Source: a virus. From it: a stretch of DNA of 42,343 nt. The position numbers were made by a program, and so were the translations under genes. The notes below the pieces were generated by a model. That model saw only the letters and a list, made by a program, of their open reading frames with translations, searched no databases and was not told the DNA's origin. This document shows positions 31,762 to 38,563 of the stretch, piece by piece. The DNA is taken from the IMG/VR virus record IMGVR_UViG_3300044731_000784, positions 1 to 42,343 of that record; one strand, given 5' to 3'. Position 1 is the stretch's first letter; every line of letters begins with the position of its first letter.

Positions 31762-32044
31762 TAGCTGTGGTAAATCATTAAGAGAGCAAATGAAAGGATG
31801 TAATAAAATTACTTGTTATAGACAGTTTTTAAATAAACAAGAAACACTTGAAGAAGTTGCTGAGAGATTATATCCTTTTATAGATGAACTACATTTAAAA
31901 AGAGCTTTCAAGCATGGTGCTAAATGGCAACAAGAAAATATCAGCAACTCAATAGAACAAGTAATTAAGGAAATCTGCAAAGACAATACTCATTTGCTAG
32001 ACACTCCAGAGATACAAGAAATAATTAAATATTTTAAAAAATAA
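31739..32044 (+). CDS. Small phage protein with N-terminal CxxC and AERLYP...GAKWQQE pattern
   Basis: 101 residues. CNSCGKSLREQMKGCNKITC (8-27) has four Cys and may bind zinc. The middle ETLEEVAERLYP...RAFKHGAKWQQE is a widespread pattern in phage proteins of Bacteroidota, function unknown. The stop overlaps the next start by one base (TAATG). Confidence 0.62.
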   Translation: MIEQEICNSCGKSLREQMKGCNKITCYRQFLNKQETLEEVAERLYPFIDELHLKRAFKHGAKWQQENISNSIEQVIKEICKDNTHLLDTPEIQEIIKYFKK

Positions 32045-32712
32045 TGGAAACAAAAGAAATATTTGAATATTATGATATGTTTGATGAAAATATTAATTTA
32101 TTAAGAAATAAAATAGATAATTTAGTACAACAAAGAATAGATTTTACTAGAGAAAATTCAAAGCATATAAAGAAAATATTCCCAATTAAAAATAAAATAT
32201 ATGAAATAATAGACATAAATACATTTAGAACTTATGGATATGATTTTACTGATGAAAAATATTATTTTAAAGTTATAAGCAATATTTTAGACCCTATAAG
32301 ACAATTTAATCGTTATGATTGTAAATATCCTATAGTTAAAGGGGATATTTTAGATATAAATCTTAATAAAGTTTATTATTCAGATATGAAAATTGATATA
32401 AATAATTTAAAAGAAATAACAAAAGAAAATTCTCCAGATAAATTTATAAATTCTTTTACTTATGTATATGTTTTAATAGATAAAAATACTAGATATTATA
32501 AAATAGGTAGGTCAAAAAATCCATTAAGAAGAGAAAAAACATTGCAATCTGAAAAACCAACTATTGAAATGATATATAGTTATGATGCAAGAATTAAAGA
32601 TGAAAAAGTACTACATGATTATTTTAAATCAAAAAGAGTTCGTGGAGAATGGTTTGATTTAAGTGGCAGTGATTTACAATATATAAAAGAATATTTTAAT
32701 AAAACAAACTAA
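32044..32712 (+). CDS. T5orf172/GIY-YIG superfamily nuclease-like protein
   Basis: 222 residues. The N-terminal 130 residues are helical and not recognised. The C-terminal part is a T5orf172 (Mug113-like) domain: YVYVLIDKNTRYYKIGRSKN (140-159) gives the YVYV...YKIG pair equivalent to GIY-YIG, then RREKTL, a Glu in DEKVLHDYFKSKR and GEWFDL. The key residues are present. It might cut or nick DNA during recombination, defend against other phages or act as a homing enzyme. The gene is more AT-rich than its neighbours. Confidence 0.75.
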   Translation: METKEIFEYYDMFDENINLLRNKIDNLVQQRIDFTRENSKHIKKIFPIKNKIYEIIDINTFRTYGYDFTDEKYYFKVISNILDPIRQFNRYDCKYPIVKGDILDINLNKVYYSDMKIDINNLKEITKENSPDKFINSFTYVYVLIDKNTRYYKIGRSKNPLRREKTLQSEKPTIEMIYSYDARIKDEKVLHDYFKSKRVRGEWFDLSGSDLQYIKEYFNKTN

Positions 32713-32717
32713 AACAA

Positions 32718-33368
32718 ATGAAACAAGAAAATTACTCACAAATTAAAATGATAGGGGAATGGCTTATCAGAGGTCGTAAGAATGGACAAGAATATAACAT
32801 AGACCACTTTATAAATGATGTACACTTAGTATTCAATAACAAATTAAGTCCAGATATACTAGTTTTTGAACAACATATAGACTATCTTATACATCTATGT
32901 TGTATTGAATTTAATTGCACTATTGATGAAATAAAAGGTAAAACAAGGCTAAGACACATAGTATTAGCTAGACATATTGCAATGTATATACTAAAAATGA
33001 ATAGAGCAGGAACGCTTTATGCTATTGGTAAAATGTTTGGAATGCGTGACCACTCGACTGTTATTCATGCTTGTAATCAAATAGAAGTATTATTAGACTT
33101 AAAAGATACTGGGTACTTGCATTATTTGAATATATTAGAAAAATTCAATGCTTATATAGGACAAGAACAAATTCAAGTAGATGAGAATACTGAAATACAA
33201 AAACCTGTTGTAGCGTTCCCTATTGATAATTTAAAGTATGATATTATGGATAAAATTCAGTATATCGAAAATCTAAATACAAAAGATGCTGAAATCAAAA
33301 GAATGACTGGTGTTGAAAAATCTACCTATGAAAATGTACTTGAAATGATTAAAAGTAATGAACAATAG
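32718..33368 (+). CDS. DnaA domain IV-like DNA-binding protein
   Basis: 216 residues. Residues about 62-125 match the C-terminal DNA-binding domain of DnaA: IEFNCTIDEIKGKTRLRH, then VLARHIAMYILKMNRAG and the signature region IGKMFGMRDHSTVIHACNQI (103-122). No AAA+ domain is present, so it can bind DnaA-box DNA but not form ATP-driven filaments. The C-terminal 70 residues carry a second helical part (AEIKRMTGVEKSTYENVLEM). Likely roles are recognition of a phage origin or competition with host DnaA. Confidence 0.88.
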   Translation: MKQENYSQIKMIGEWLIRGRKNGQEYNIDHFINDVHLVFNNKLSPDILVFEQHIDYLIHLCCIEFNCTIDEIKGKTRLRHIVLARHIAMYILKMNRAGTLYAIGKMFGMRDHSTVIHACNQIEVLLDLKDTGYLHYLNILEKFNAYIGQEQIQVDENTEIQKPVVAFPIDNLKYDIMDKIQYIENLNTKDAEIKRMTGVEKSTYENVLEMIKSNEQ

Positions 33369-33612
33369 GCAACTATACTACCAAGCTAATAAAGAACGAA
33401 TAAAAGCAAAGCAAAAGGAATGGAGAGCTAAAAATCCAGACTTAGTATATGCAAGTAAAGTACATTTTAGAGCTAAATATCAAAAAGAATTGCACGATAT
33501 TTACATTAAGGAAGTGCTAGTGAATAGAAAAGGATACAAACGCTCTGAAATAACTCCAGAACTTATCGAAATTCAAAGAAATATTATAAAACTAAGTAGA
33601 TATGTTAAATGA
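33358..33612 (+). CDS. Small basic helical protein
   Basis: 84 residues. It begins MNNRQLYYQANKERIKAKQK, a YYQANKERI-type repeat found in many short phage proteins, followed by ELHDIYIKEVLVNRKGYKRS and a last helix. It overlaps the DnaA-like gene by 11 bases and the next gene by 11 bases. The function is unknown. Confidence 0.6.
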   Translation: MNNRQLYYQANKERIKAKQKEWRAKNPDLVYASKVHFRAKYQKELHDIYIKEVLVNRKGYKRSEITPELIEIQRNIIKLSRYVK

Positions 33613-33805
33613 ACTAAATAAAGCCTTATTAGGGCAAATAAAGAAAATTGAATCTGAAAAGAATTTAGATACAGAGGTGTTAAAATCAAAAGAAATTTGT
33701 AGATTGAGCAATCAAGTTATAAATTTGCATAAGCTAAATTTAGAAGCGCAAAAGCTGGAAAATTTGGGAGATGTGAAAGTATTGCATGAATTTTTTAAAA
33801 AGTAA
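33602..33805 (+). CDS. Small helical hypothetical protein
   Basis: 67 residues (MLNELNKALLGQIKKIESEK...), an amphipathic, probably coiled-coil protein. It is the last gene of the rightward operon before a convergent junction. The function is unknown. Confidence 0.55.
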   Translation: MLNELNKALLGQIKKIESEKNLDTEVLKSKEICRLSNQVINLHKLNLEAQKLENLGDVKVLHEFFKK

Positions 33806-33829
33806 ATTCGTGATTCGCGAATTGCGAAT

Positions 33830-33847
33830 TGTAGATTAATATCTACA
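33830..33847. terminator. Inverted repeat at a convergent gene junction
   Basis: TGTAGAT/ATCTACA with a 4-base loop, preceded by TTCGCGAA-type palindromic DNA (33815-33822). It lies between genes that end toward each other (33805 and 33910). There is no T-run, so it is only a possible weak terminator or a protein site. Confidence 0.35.
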
Positions 33848-33909
33848 TAAAGGTAAATATAGTAAGTAATAATCAACATTATAACCTGCTCGATAAGTTG
33901 CATTATAAA

Positions 33910-34338
33910 TTATTTTATATCTATAAATATCTTTTCAGTTTTACCAACCTTTTTAAGTGTTGTCATAAATTCATTATATGCTAGATTGCTTACTCCTATG
34001 AAGTCTTTGCTTTTAGATTTTCCAAGTAAAATGCAACCATGTGTATGTTCAGCAGTATTGCCTTTGTGTATTCTAATACCTTCAAATCCTTTTACATTTA
34101 AAAGCAATGGCATTTGTTGTTTGAATCTATTTGAGTAATTGATTATTACTTCATATTTGCCTTTTGGTATTGCAGTTTTGCCATATACTTTCGTTTCTCC
34201 TACATCGTCTAGGTCGCCATCATCGTTTTTATCTCTAACTACATCTTCAAGTGTGTAGCAGAAAAATACATTATTAATAAATAATTCTCCGATAGTAGAT
34301 GTACTTGTAAATTCTTTTCTATTTAATTTTATTTCCAT
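33910..34338 (-). CDS. DUF5675-like putative cell-wall lysis enzyme
   Basis: 142 residues. The pattern FTSTSTIGELFINNVFFCYT, TAIPKGKYEVIIN and GIRIHKGNTAEHTHGCILLG (87-106) is that of the DUF5675 family, whose conserved His and Cys (His 91, His 98-100, Cys 102) recall an L,D-transpeptidase-type active site. Members are found in phages and are suspected endolysins. No other lysin candidate is visible in this genome. It sits in a leftward four-gene operon apart from the holin-like gene and has an inverted repeat over its own promoter. Confidence 0.72.
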   Translation of the reverse strand: MEIKLNRKEFTSTSTIGELFINNVFFCYTLEDVVRDKNDDGDLDDVGETKVYGKTAIPKGKYEVIINYSNRFKQQMPLLLNVKGFEGIRIHKGNTAEHTHGCILLGKSKSKDFIGVSNLAYNEFMTTLKKVGKTEKIFIDIK

Positions 34339-34351
34339 TTGATTTTATTTT

Positions 34352-34378
34352 GTAACAAATTTAGCACATATTTGTTAC
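34352..34378 (-). promoter_or_regulatory. Promoter overlapped by a 9-bp inverted repeat (operator candidate)
   Basis: GTAACAAAT (34352-34360) and ATTTGTTAC (34370-34378) form a perfect inverted repeat with a 9-base spacer. On the minus strand TAAATTTG (34363-34356), a -7 element, overlaps one half-site. A dimeric regulator bound here would block transcription of the lysin candidate. Confidence 0.5.
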
Positions 34379-34533
34379 TAATTTTTAATATTTTTCAATT
34401 CTAATAAGCACTTTTGTAAGTTTAATTTTGAACGCTCCATAGCTTCATAGTCATTCTTTTCTTCAAACATTTCTATTAATTGCTTATAGGTTGCAATATC
34501 CTTTTCAATTTCTTTTTTAGTTCTTTTTTTCAT
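34378..34533 (-). CDS. Small helical hypothetical protein
   Basis: 51 residues from ATG 34533 (MKKRTKKEIEKDIATYKQLI). A TTG further upstream (34563) is possible but less likely. Highly charged two-helix protein with KNDYEAMERSKLNLQKCLLEL. The function is unknown. Confidence 0.55.
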   Translation of the reverse strand: MKKRTKKEIEKDIATYKQLIEMFEEKNDYEAMERSKLNLQKCLLELKNIKN

Positions 34534-34563
34534 GTATCGTGAACAGATATTAATAGTGAACAA

Positions 34564-34746
34564 TTACTTCATTCCAAACATATTCTTTAAATTCTCAAGT
34601 ACATCATCATCATTTACTCCCTCATTAATTTTGATAATACTTATCTTGTTTTTCAATTTATTTATAGCATCATTTTTGCTTTCAGCTTCTACTTCGTACT
34701 TCATCTTTTTGCCAAAAATTTCAAAGTAAATTTTATATGTTTTCAT
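34564..34746 (-). CDS. Small hypothetical protein
   Basis: 60 residues. An N-terminal beta hairpin (YKIYFEIFGKKMKYEVEAES) followed by a helix (KNDAINKLKNKI) is a plan common in small phage proteins of the DUF1508/DpnD-like shape, but no family can be named. It lies in the leftward operon ten bases after the upstream gene. Confidence 0.55.
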   Translation of the reverse strand: MKTYKIYFEIFGKKMKYEVEAESKNDAINKLKNKISIIKINEGVNDDDVLENLKNMFGMK

Positions 34747-34756
34747 TTTACATAAT

Positions 34757-35026
34757 TTAAGCGTAAATACTACCGATTACTTCTATTTTACTCATTACTT
34801 TGCTGTCCTCTACTATTATCTTATTCATAACCTCATCTATTCCATATTCACTCCATAAGTAGTGATACAAGTACTTAATAAATTCAATACTGCATTGACT
34901 ATTATTCAATTTTAAATAAATCCTATCGTATGAGTTATAAATAGTGCTTATTCCGTTAAATAATTCAACTGAATCTAATTTGTTAAGCATCCCAGTTTTG
35001 AAGTATTTTATTTTTATAATTTTCAC
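34757..35026 (-). CDS. Hypothetical protein, likely leaderless with GTG start
   Basis: 89 residues starting at GTG 35026 (MKIIKIKYFKTGMLNKLDS), with FIKYLYHYLWSEYGIDEVMN in the middle. The GTG is four bases after TATATTTGC on the minus strand, so the mRNA probably begins at or near the start codon. The function is unknown. Confidence 0.55.
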   Translation of the reverse strand: MKIIKIKYFKTGMLNKLDSVELFNGISTIYNSYDRIYLKLNNSQCSIEFIKYLYHYLWSEYGIDEVMNKIIVEDSKVMSKIEVIGSIYA

Positions 35027-35029
35027 AAA

Positions 35030-35038
35030 GCAAATATA
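35030..35038 (-). promoter_or_regulatory. Leftward promoter -7 element
   Basis: TATATTTGC on the minus strand (35038-35030), four bases before the GTG at 35026. It drives the four-gene leftward operon ending with the lysin candidate. Confidence 0.55.
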
Positions 35039-35085
35039 AATATTAATTATTATATTTACACGTTCATTTTTATTGTTTTGGTTTG

Positions 35086-35103
35086 GGGAGTATTTATACT
35101 CCC
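35086..35103 (+). terminator. Hairpin GGGAGTA/TACTCCC followed by T-rich DNA
   Basis: A perfect 7-bp stem with loop TTTA, followed by TATTTTGTTTTT. As the flanking genes diverge, there is no gene for it to terminate unless transcription starts near 35050; it may instead be an operator just upstream of the rightward promoter. Confidence 0.5.
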
Positions 35104-35107
35104 TATT

Positions 35108-35136
35108 TTGTTTTTAATAAATAATGTTTATATTTG
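35108..35136 (+). promoter_or_regulatory. Rightward promoter of the metallophosphoesterase operon
   Basis: TTG (35108-35110), 18-base spacer, TATATTTG (35129-35136). It lies 20 bases before the ATG at 35157 and argues against the in-frame ATG at 35124, which is inside the promoter. Confidence 0.6.
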
Positions 35137-35156
35137 CGAAACCAATAGTCAAAAAA

Positions 35157-36131
35157 ATGACAAAAACAGATATATGTAGAAGTTATTTAAAGAAATTTCC
35201 AAATTTTCCAAACGCTAAATTGGCGAGGATTATAGTCAAAGATAATCCGTTAATGTTTGATAGTGTAGAAGCTACTAGAAGCATAATTAGAGGAATAACA
35301 GGCAATATTGGTAAGCGAGTTGTAAAAATAGATGCTGAAAATAAAACTCCACCAAAACCAATGAATCCATATAAACTTCCTGCATCCGATGAAACAAGTT
35401 TTACTCCATTTGTTATTAAAGCTAGTAAAGTATTAGTACTTTCTGATATTCACATACCATACCACTCTATTAGTGCATTAACTGCCGTATTTGACTATAC
35501 AAAGAAAATAAAAATTGATGCTATTCTACTTAATGGTGATGTCCTAGATTTCTTTGGTTTAAGTAGGTATTGCAAAGACCCTAAGAAAAGAAATTTTGCA
35601 GAGGAGTTAAAAGCATTTGAAGAATTTATGAAAATCTTAAATGATATTTATAAATGCAAAATTTATTTAAAAATTGGAAATCATGAAGAAAGATATAATC
35701 ATTTCCTTTGGCAAAAAGCAGGAGAAATAGCTGATGTGGAGGAGTTTCAACTTGAAGAAATAATTAAAAAACGTGCCAAAAATGTAACAATAATTGGTGA
35801 AAAAAGAATTATAAAATTAGGACATTTGAACGTGTTGCATGGACACGAATTTGCAGGGGGTGTATTTAGTCCAGTAAACATTGCAAGGGGTTTATTTTTA
35901 AAAGCTAAGGTATCAGCTATGCAAGGACACAACCACCAAACAAGCGAACATTCAGAAAGTAATTTAGAGGGCAAATTAACGACCACATTTAGTTTAGGCT
36001 GCCTTTCCGAGTTAAACCCGAGCTATATGCCTATAAATAAATGGAATCACGGCTTTGCAATAGTAGATATAGATGCTAAAGGCAATTTTGAAGTTCAAAA
36101 CAAAAGAATATTAAAAGGTAAAGTACTATAA
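35157..36131 (+). CDS. Calcineurin-like metallophosphoesterase with N-terminal DNA-binding-like domain
   Basis: 324 residues from ATG 35157. Residues 1-55 (TKTDICRSYLKKFPNFPNAK...VEATRSIIRGITG) look like a helical domain of resolvase/HTH type. The metal-binding motifs follow in order: SDIH (96-99), GDVLDF (127-132), GNHE (174-177), HGHEF and GHNHQTSEH near 225-265. All metal ligands are present, so phosphodiesterase or phosphatase activity is likely. Such enzymes are frequent in Bacteroidota phages; the substrate is unknown (nucleic-acid ends or a signalling nucleotide are possible). Confidence 0.85.
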   Translation: MTKTDICRSYLKKFPNFPNAKLARIIVKDNPLMFDSVEATRSIIRGITGNIGKRVVKIDAENKTPPKPMNPYKLPASDETSFTPFVIKASKVLVLSDIHIPYHSISALTAVFDYTKKIKIDAILLNGDVLDFFGLSRYCKDPKKRNFAEELKAFEEFMKILNDIYKCKIYLKIGNHEERYNHFLWQKAGEIADVEEFQLEEIIKKRAKNVTIIGEKRIIKLGHLNVLHGHEFAGGVFSPVNIARGLFLKAKVSAMQGHNHQTSEHSESNLEGKLTTTFSLGCLSELNPSYMPINKWNHGFAIVDIDAKGNFEVQNKRILKGKVL

Positions 36132-36463
36132 TGATACTATCATTAATAATATTATCTATTTGGGTTTTAGGGCTAACTTACTTTATATTTACTAAAAAAT
36201 ATCAAGATGACGAGGTTATTGACGAAGAGTTGGAAGAAGATATAGATTTTGAATTTGAAGCTCCTACTAGAGCTGAAAATATGCAAGTAATATCTTTGGC
36301 ACATGAATTATTTGAGCAAAGCGACCCTATGATTAAAAGCCAACAAGCTACTAAGGAACGCACTATCAAGAAGTGTAAGAAAATTGCAAAAAGGTATGTA
36401 GATGAGATTTATGATGAAACTTTTTATGTAGAAAAAACAGAAGAAAATGGAACAGAAAGCTAA
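36131..36463 (+). CDS. Small membrane-anchored acidic protein
   Basis: 110 residues. A single N-terminal membrane segment (ILSLIILSIWVLGLTYFIF) is followed by a very acidic stretch (DDEVIDEELEEDIDFEFE) and a basic helix. It starts on the last base of the preceding gene and overlaps the next by 17 bases. The function is unknown. Confidence 0.6.
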   Translation: MILSLIILSIWVLGLTYFIFTKKYQDDEVIDEELEEDIDFEFEAPTRAENMQVISLAHELFEQSDPMIKSQQATKERTIKKCKKIAKRYVDEIYDETFYVEKTEENGTES

Positions 36464-36809
36464 AACAAAAGAAAAAGAATTAATTGCTTTTAGGAAGCAT
36501 AAATTATTCGCAGGTAGGTTAATTTCATTTTCAAAGAGTGGCTATAGAAAAGCATACCCAAATAATGAAGTTATATTTAACTCATTTATTTACACTCCTA
36601 AAGGTAGAGTAGTGTGGTATGGCGATATTGATTTAACTAGAAGTTGGAAGCAAGTATGGAAAGCTATGCAAGATTTAGGACTTAAAGAATTGCACATACA
36701 GTATGAAAATAGCGAATATCAAAAAGAAGCATCAATGTATATAATACGTGAGAATAAATTATTTAAGTACGTGCGAGTAGCGAGTAATTTTACATATAGA
36801 ATATTTTAA
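36447..36809 (+). CDS. Hypothetical protein with WYGDIDLT pattern
   Basis: 120 residues: a basic helical start, then a beta-rich part with GRVVWYGDIDLTRSWKQVWK and KELHIQYENSEY, ending VRVASNFTYRIF. The WYGDIDLT pattern occurs in small phage proteins, function unknown. Last gene of the operon. Confidence 0.6.
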   Translation: MEQKAKTKEKELIAFRKHKLFAGRLISFSKSGYRKAYPNNEVIFNSFIYTPKGRVVWYGDIDLTRSWKQVWKAMQDLGLKELHIQYENSEYQKEASMYIIRENKLFKYVRVASNFTYRIF

Positions 36810-36811
36810 TT

Positions 36812-36839
36812 TTGATTTAAGAATATTTGTATATATTTG
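36812..36839 (+). promoter_or_regulatory. Orphan rightward promoter
   Basis: TTG (36812-36814), 17-base spacer, TATATTTG (36832-36839). No plus-strand gene follows; an intrinsic terminator lies about 60 bases on. Confidence 0.5.
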
Positions 36840-36844
36840 CAATA

Positions 36845-36928
36845 TTATTCACCAGTTTTTGGGTAATTCTGGGAGAGTTTTCATTTTATTGTTTGGTTTA
36901 AAGGTGCTATTAATTAGCACCTTTTTTA
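36845..36928 (+). ncRNA. Candidate small RNA between promoter and terminator
   Basis: A transcript from the promoter at 36832 to the terminator at 36901-36928 would be about 80 bases with no reading frame of note. It has a possible 5' stem (CCAG near 36853 with CTGG near 36868) and ends in a strong hairpin plus T-run. Its 3' end is antisense to the end of the HNH gene. Confidence 0.45.
36901..36928. terminator. Bidirectional intrinsic terminator
   Basis: AAGGTGCTA/TAGCACCTT, a perfect 9-bp stem with a 5-base loop, followed by TTTTTT on the plus strand and by TTT after A-rich flanks on the minus strand. It serves the rightward transcripts and overlaps the 3' end of the leftward HNH gene. Confidence 0.85.
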
Positions 36929-37161
36929 TTTTTCAAAGATTGGTTAAATTCTTTATTATTATGTGCCTTATCATGGCATATCCTACATAGTGCAATTAAA
37001 TTACTATGATGGTCTTGCTCATCTTTTTTATTCTTACCAAACTTACTTCTAAATTCTATGTGGTGTATATCAACTGCCTTGCATCCGCAGACCTCACAGG
37101 CTATAAATTCAAAACCAGTATATCCATGATGACTAAGATAATTTTTGATATGTTTTTGCAT
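36910..37161 (-). CDS. HNH endonuclease
   Basis: 83 residues. Zinc ligands CEVC (22-25) and CRIC (59-62) frame the HNH core: DIHHIEF (31-37), Asn 54 in HSNLIAL and HDKAH (63-67). All key residues are present. Small HNH proteins may act in DNA packaging or as homing enzymes; here it follows the RusA-like gene with a 29-base overlap, suggesting a joint role in DNA processing. The terminator hairpin lies in its last codons. Confidence 0.88.
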   Translation of the reverse strand: MQKHIKNYLSHHGYTGFEFIACEVCGCKAVDIHHIEFRSKFGKNKKDEQDHHSNLIALCRICHDKAHNNKEFNQSLKNKKGAN

Positions 37162-37465
37162 TTATTTCTATAAATTCTTTTCCTTTATTTACAATTTCTT
37201 TTGTCAAAATTAACTCAAAAATATCTTTATCATTGAATTTATATTTTTTCTGCATTATATCAATTACTAATTTAGTAGGATTATCAATATCACTCAATGG
37301 ACTGCTAAACCCATAATGAATAGACAAGCTAATAGGTGCTTCTGGTATCTTAAATTTAGGCAACAATAACAACATATCACGCTCAAATTTTAAATATTCT
37401 TTTGTCTTAAACCTCTTGCCCTGCCATGCTTTATTCACCGATAATGGCACTATATTTATTCTCAT
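37133..37465 (-). CDS. RusA-family Holliday-junction resolvase
   Basis: 110 residues, a typical length. The start VPLSVNKAWQGKRFKTKEYL matches the RusA N-terminal pattern, and the acidic residues Asp 59, Asp 61 (LSDIDNPTKLVID), Asp 69 and Asp 79 (FNDKDIFE) fit the catalytic Asp set. It resolves four-way junctions made by the ERF/YqaJ recombination system encoded to the right. It starts within seven bases of a TAAATTTG element, so the mRNA is nearly leaderless. Confidence 0.85.
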   Translation of the reverse strand: MRINIVPLSVNKAWQGKRFKTKEYLKFERDMLLLLPKFKIPEAPISLSIHYGFSSPLSDIDNPTKLVIDIMQKKYKFNDKDIFELILTKEIVNKGKEFIEINAKTYQKLS

Positions 37466-37469
37466 TTTA

Positions 37470-37477
37470 CAAATTTA
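37470..37477 (-). promoter_or_regulatory. Leftward -7 element of the RusA-HNH operon
   Basis: TAAATTTG on the minus strand, four bases upstream of the ATG at 37465. A TTG lies 23 bases further upstream, longer than usual. Confidence 0.42.
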
Positions 37478-37511
37478 CTATAAAATTATCACTTTTTATG
37501 CAATTTTTTAG

Positions 37512-37606
37512 GCTTGATTATCAATACTTTATAAAAATAATGCTTTTTTATTTGCATTTTTGTACAAATAAATTTGCATATTCGTAAAAAGGTTGTATAT
37601 TTGCAT
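37512..37606 (+). promoter_or_regulatory. Rightward early promoter module, copy 2
   Basis: TTG (37574-37576), 19-base spacer and TATATTTG (37596-37603), with TTCGTAAAAAGGTT (37581-37594) in the spacer and TTTGTACAAATAAATTT (37559-37575) upstream. These blocks repeat those at 26628-26709 in the same order. Confidence 0.7.
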
Positions 37607-37632
37607 CATAAATTAAACAAACAAAATAAAAA

Positions 37633-37851
37633 ATGAAAAATTCAATAAGTATATCAGATTTTAATTTAAAAAGAGTAGGTTATGGACAATATAATGTAAC
37701 ATATATTAGTCCAACTACAGGCAAAGAGTACACATCAAGAACCACAGATAGCAGTTTAATAGACGCTACATTTAATTCAGATAGTCCGAAAATAAAAGAC
37801 TTAAATTTATTAAAAAAGATAGCAAAATATAGTTGCACACATAATTGGTAA
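37633..37851 (+). CDS. Small hypothetical protein (DF-GYG-Y-VTY-SP-TGK family)
   Basis: 72 residues: VGYGQYNVTYISPTTGKEYT and SSLIDATFNSDSPKIKDLNL followed by a basic end. The pattern is common in small early proteins of Bacteroidota phages and hosts, with no known function. It is the first gene of the recombination operon, 30 bases after a strong promoter. Confidence 0.65.
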   Translation: MKNSISISDFNLKRVGYGQYNVTYISPTTGKEYTSRTTDSSLIDATFNSDSPKIKDLNLLKKIAKYSCTHNW

Positions 37852-37862
37852 TACTCACACTT

Positions 37863-37879
37863 AAATTTCAATAATTAAA
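37863..37879 (+). repeat. 17-bp direct repeat, left copy
   Basis: AAATTTCAATAATTAAA occurs here and at 38537-38553, flanking the DUF3560 gene. It may mark insertion or duplication of that gene. Confidence 0.6.
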
Positions 37880-37896
37880 CAAACAAAACAAAAAAA

Positions 37897-38538
37897 ATGA
37901 ATACTTACACTAAATATTGCCCAAATGTATGGGTTGCAAAATGCACACAAAAACATCAAAAAGATGATATAATTATATTAACAACAAAATATGGTAAAGA
38001 AAATGAGTGTTATGTGCATAATCTTTTATTTGAAAAAGATGGTTTTTTTTATTATTCAATTACTAGAGTAGATGGTTTAAACTCTCAAGAAAGAGCAAAA
38101 CAAAAAGCAAAAAAATTACAAAATTGGGCTAATAATGCAGAAAAAAGAAGTACATCATATTGGGAAGCATCACAAGAAGGCAAAGATTTTTTAGTATTAG
38201 CTGAACCTATAAAAATAGGACATCACAGCGAAAAAAAACATAGGTCTTTAATCGAACGTAACCATAATCGAATGAAAAAGTGTGTAGAAGAAAGTAATAA
38301 GTCAAAAGAATACGAATCAAGAGCAGAATATTGGGCAAAACTCGAAAATAAAATAGATTTATCAATGCCAGAAAGTTTAGAATATTTAGAATATAAACTA
38401 GAAAATGCTATCGAAAAACACGCAGAATATAAAAATGGCAAACGTAATCAAGAACATTCTTTTTCAATTACTTACGCAAAAAAAGAAGTAAATGAATTAA
38501 CAAAGAAACTTGAAATAGCTAAAAAACTTTGGTTATAA
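37897..38538 (+). CDS. DUF3560-like protein
   Basis: 213 residues. The core EPIKIGHHSEKKHRSLIERN (103-122), preceded by an Arg/Lys-rich helical part and followed by KSKEYESRAEYWAKLENKID, is the signature of DUF3560 proteins found on plasmids and phages. Their function is unknown. The N-terminal 60 residues are a small beta-rich domain. It is flanked by 17-bp direct repeats. Confidence 0.78.
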   Translation: MNTYTKYCPNVWVAKCTQKHQKDDIIILTTKYGKENECYVHNLLFEKDGFFYYSITRVDGLNSQERAKQKAKKLQNWANNAEKRSTSYWEASQEGKDFLVLAEPIKIGHHSEKKHRSLIERNHNRMKKCVEESNKSKEYESRAEYWAKLENKIDLSMPESLEYLEYKLENAIEKHAEYKNGKRNQEHSFSITYAKKEVNELTKKLEIAKKLWL

Positions 38539-38553
38539 ATTTCAATAATTAAA
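38537..38553 (+). repeat. 17-bp direct repeat, right copy
   Basis: Same as 37863-37879. It starts inside the stop region of the DUF3560 gene. Confidence 0.6.
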
Positions 38554-38563
38554 TAAAATTAAT

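Noticed and set aside
35124-35156. Start at ATG 35124 for the metallophosphoesterase
   Set aside because: It lies inside the promoter (TATATTTG at 35129-35136); ATG 35157 is downstream and fits the family start.
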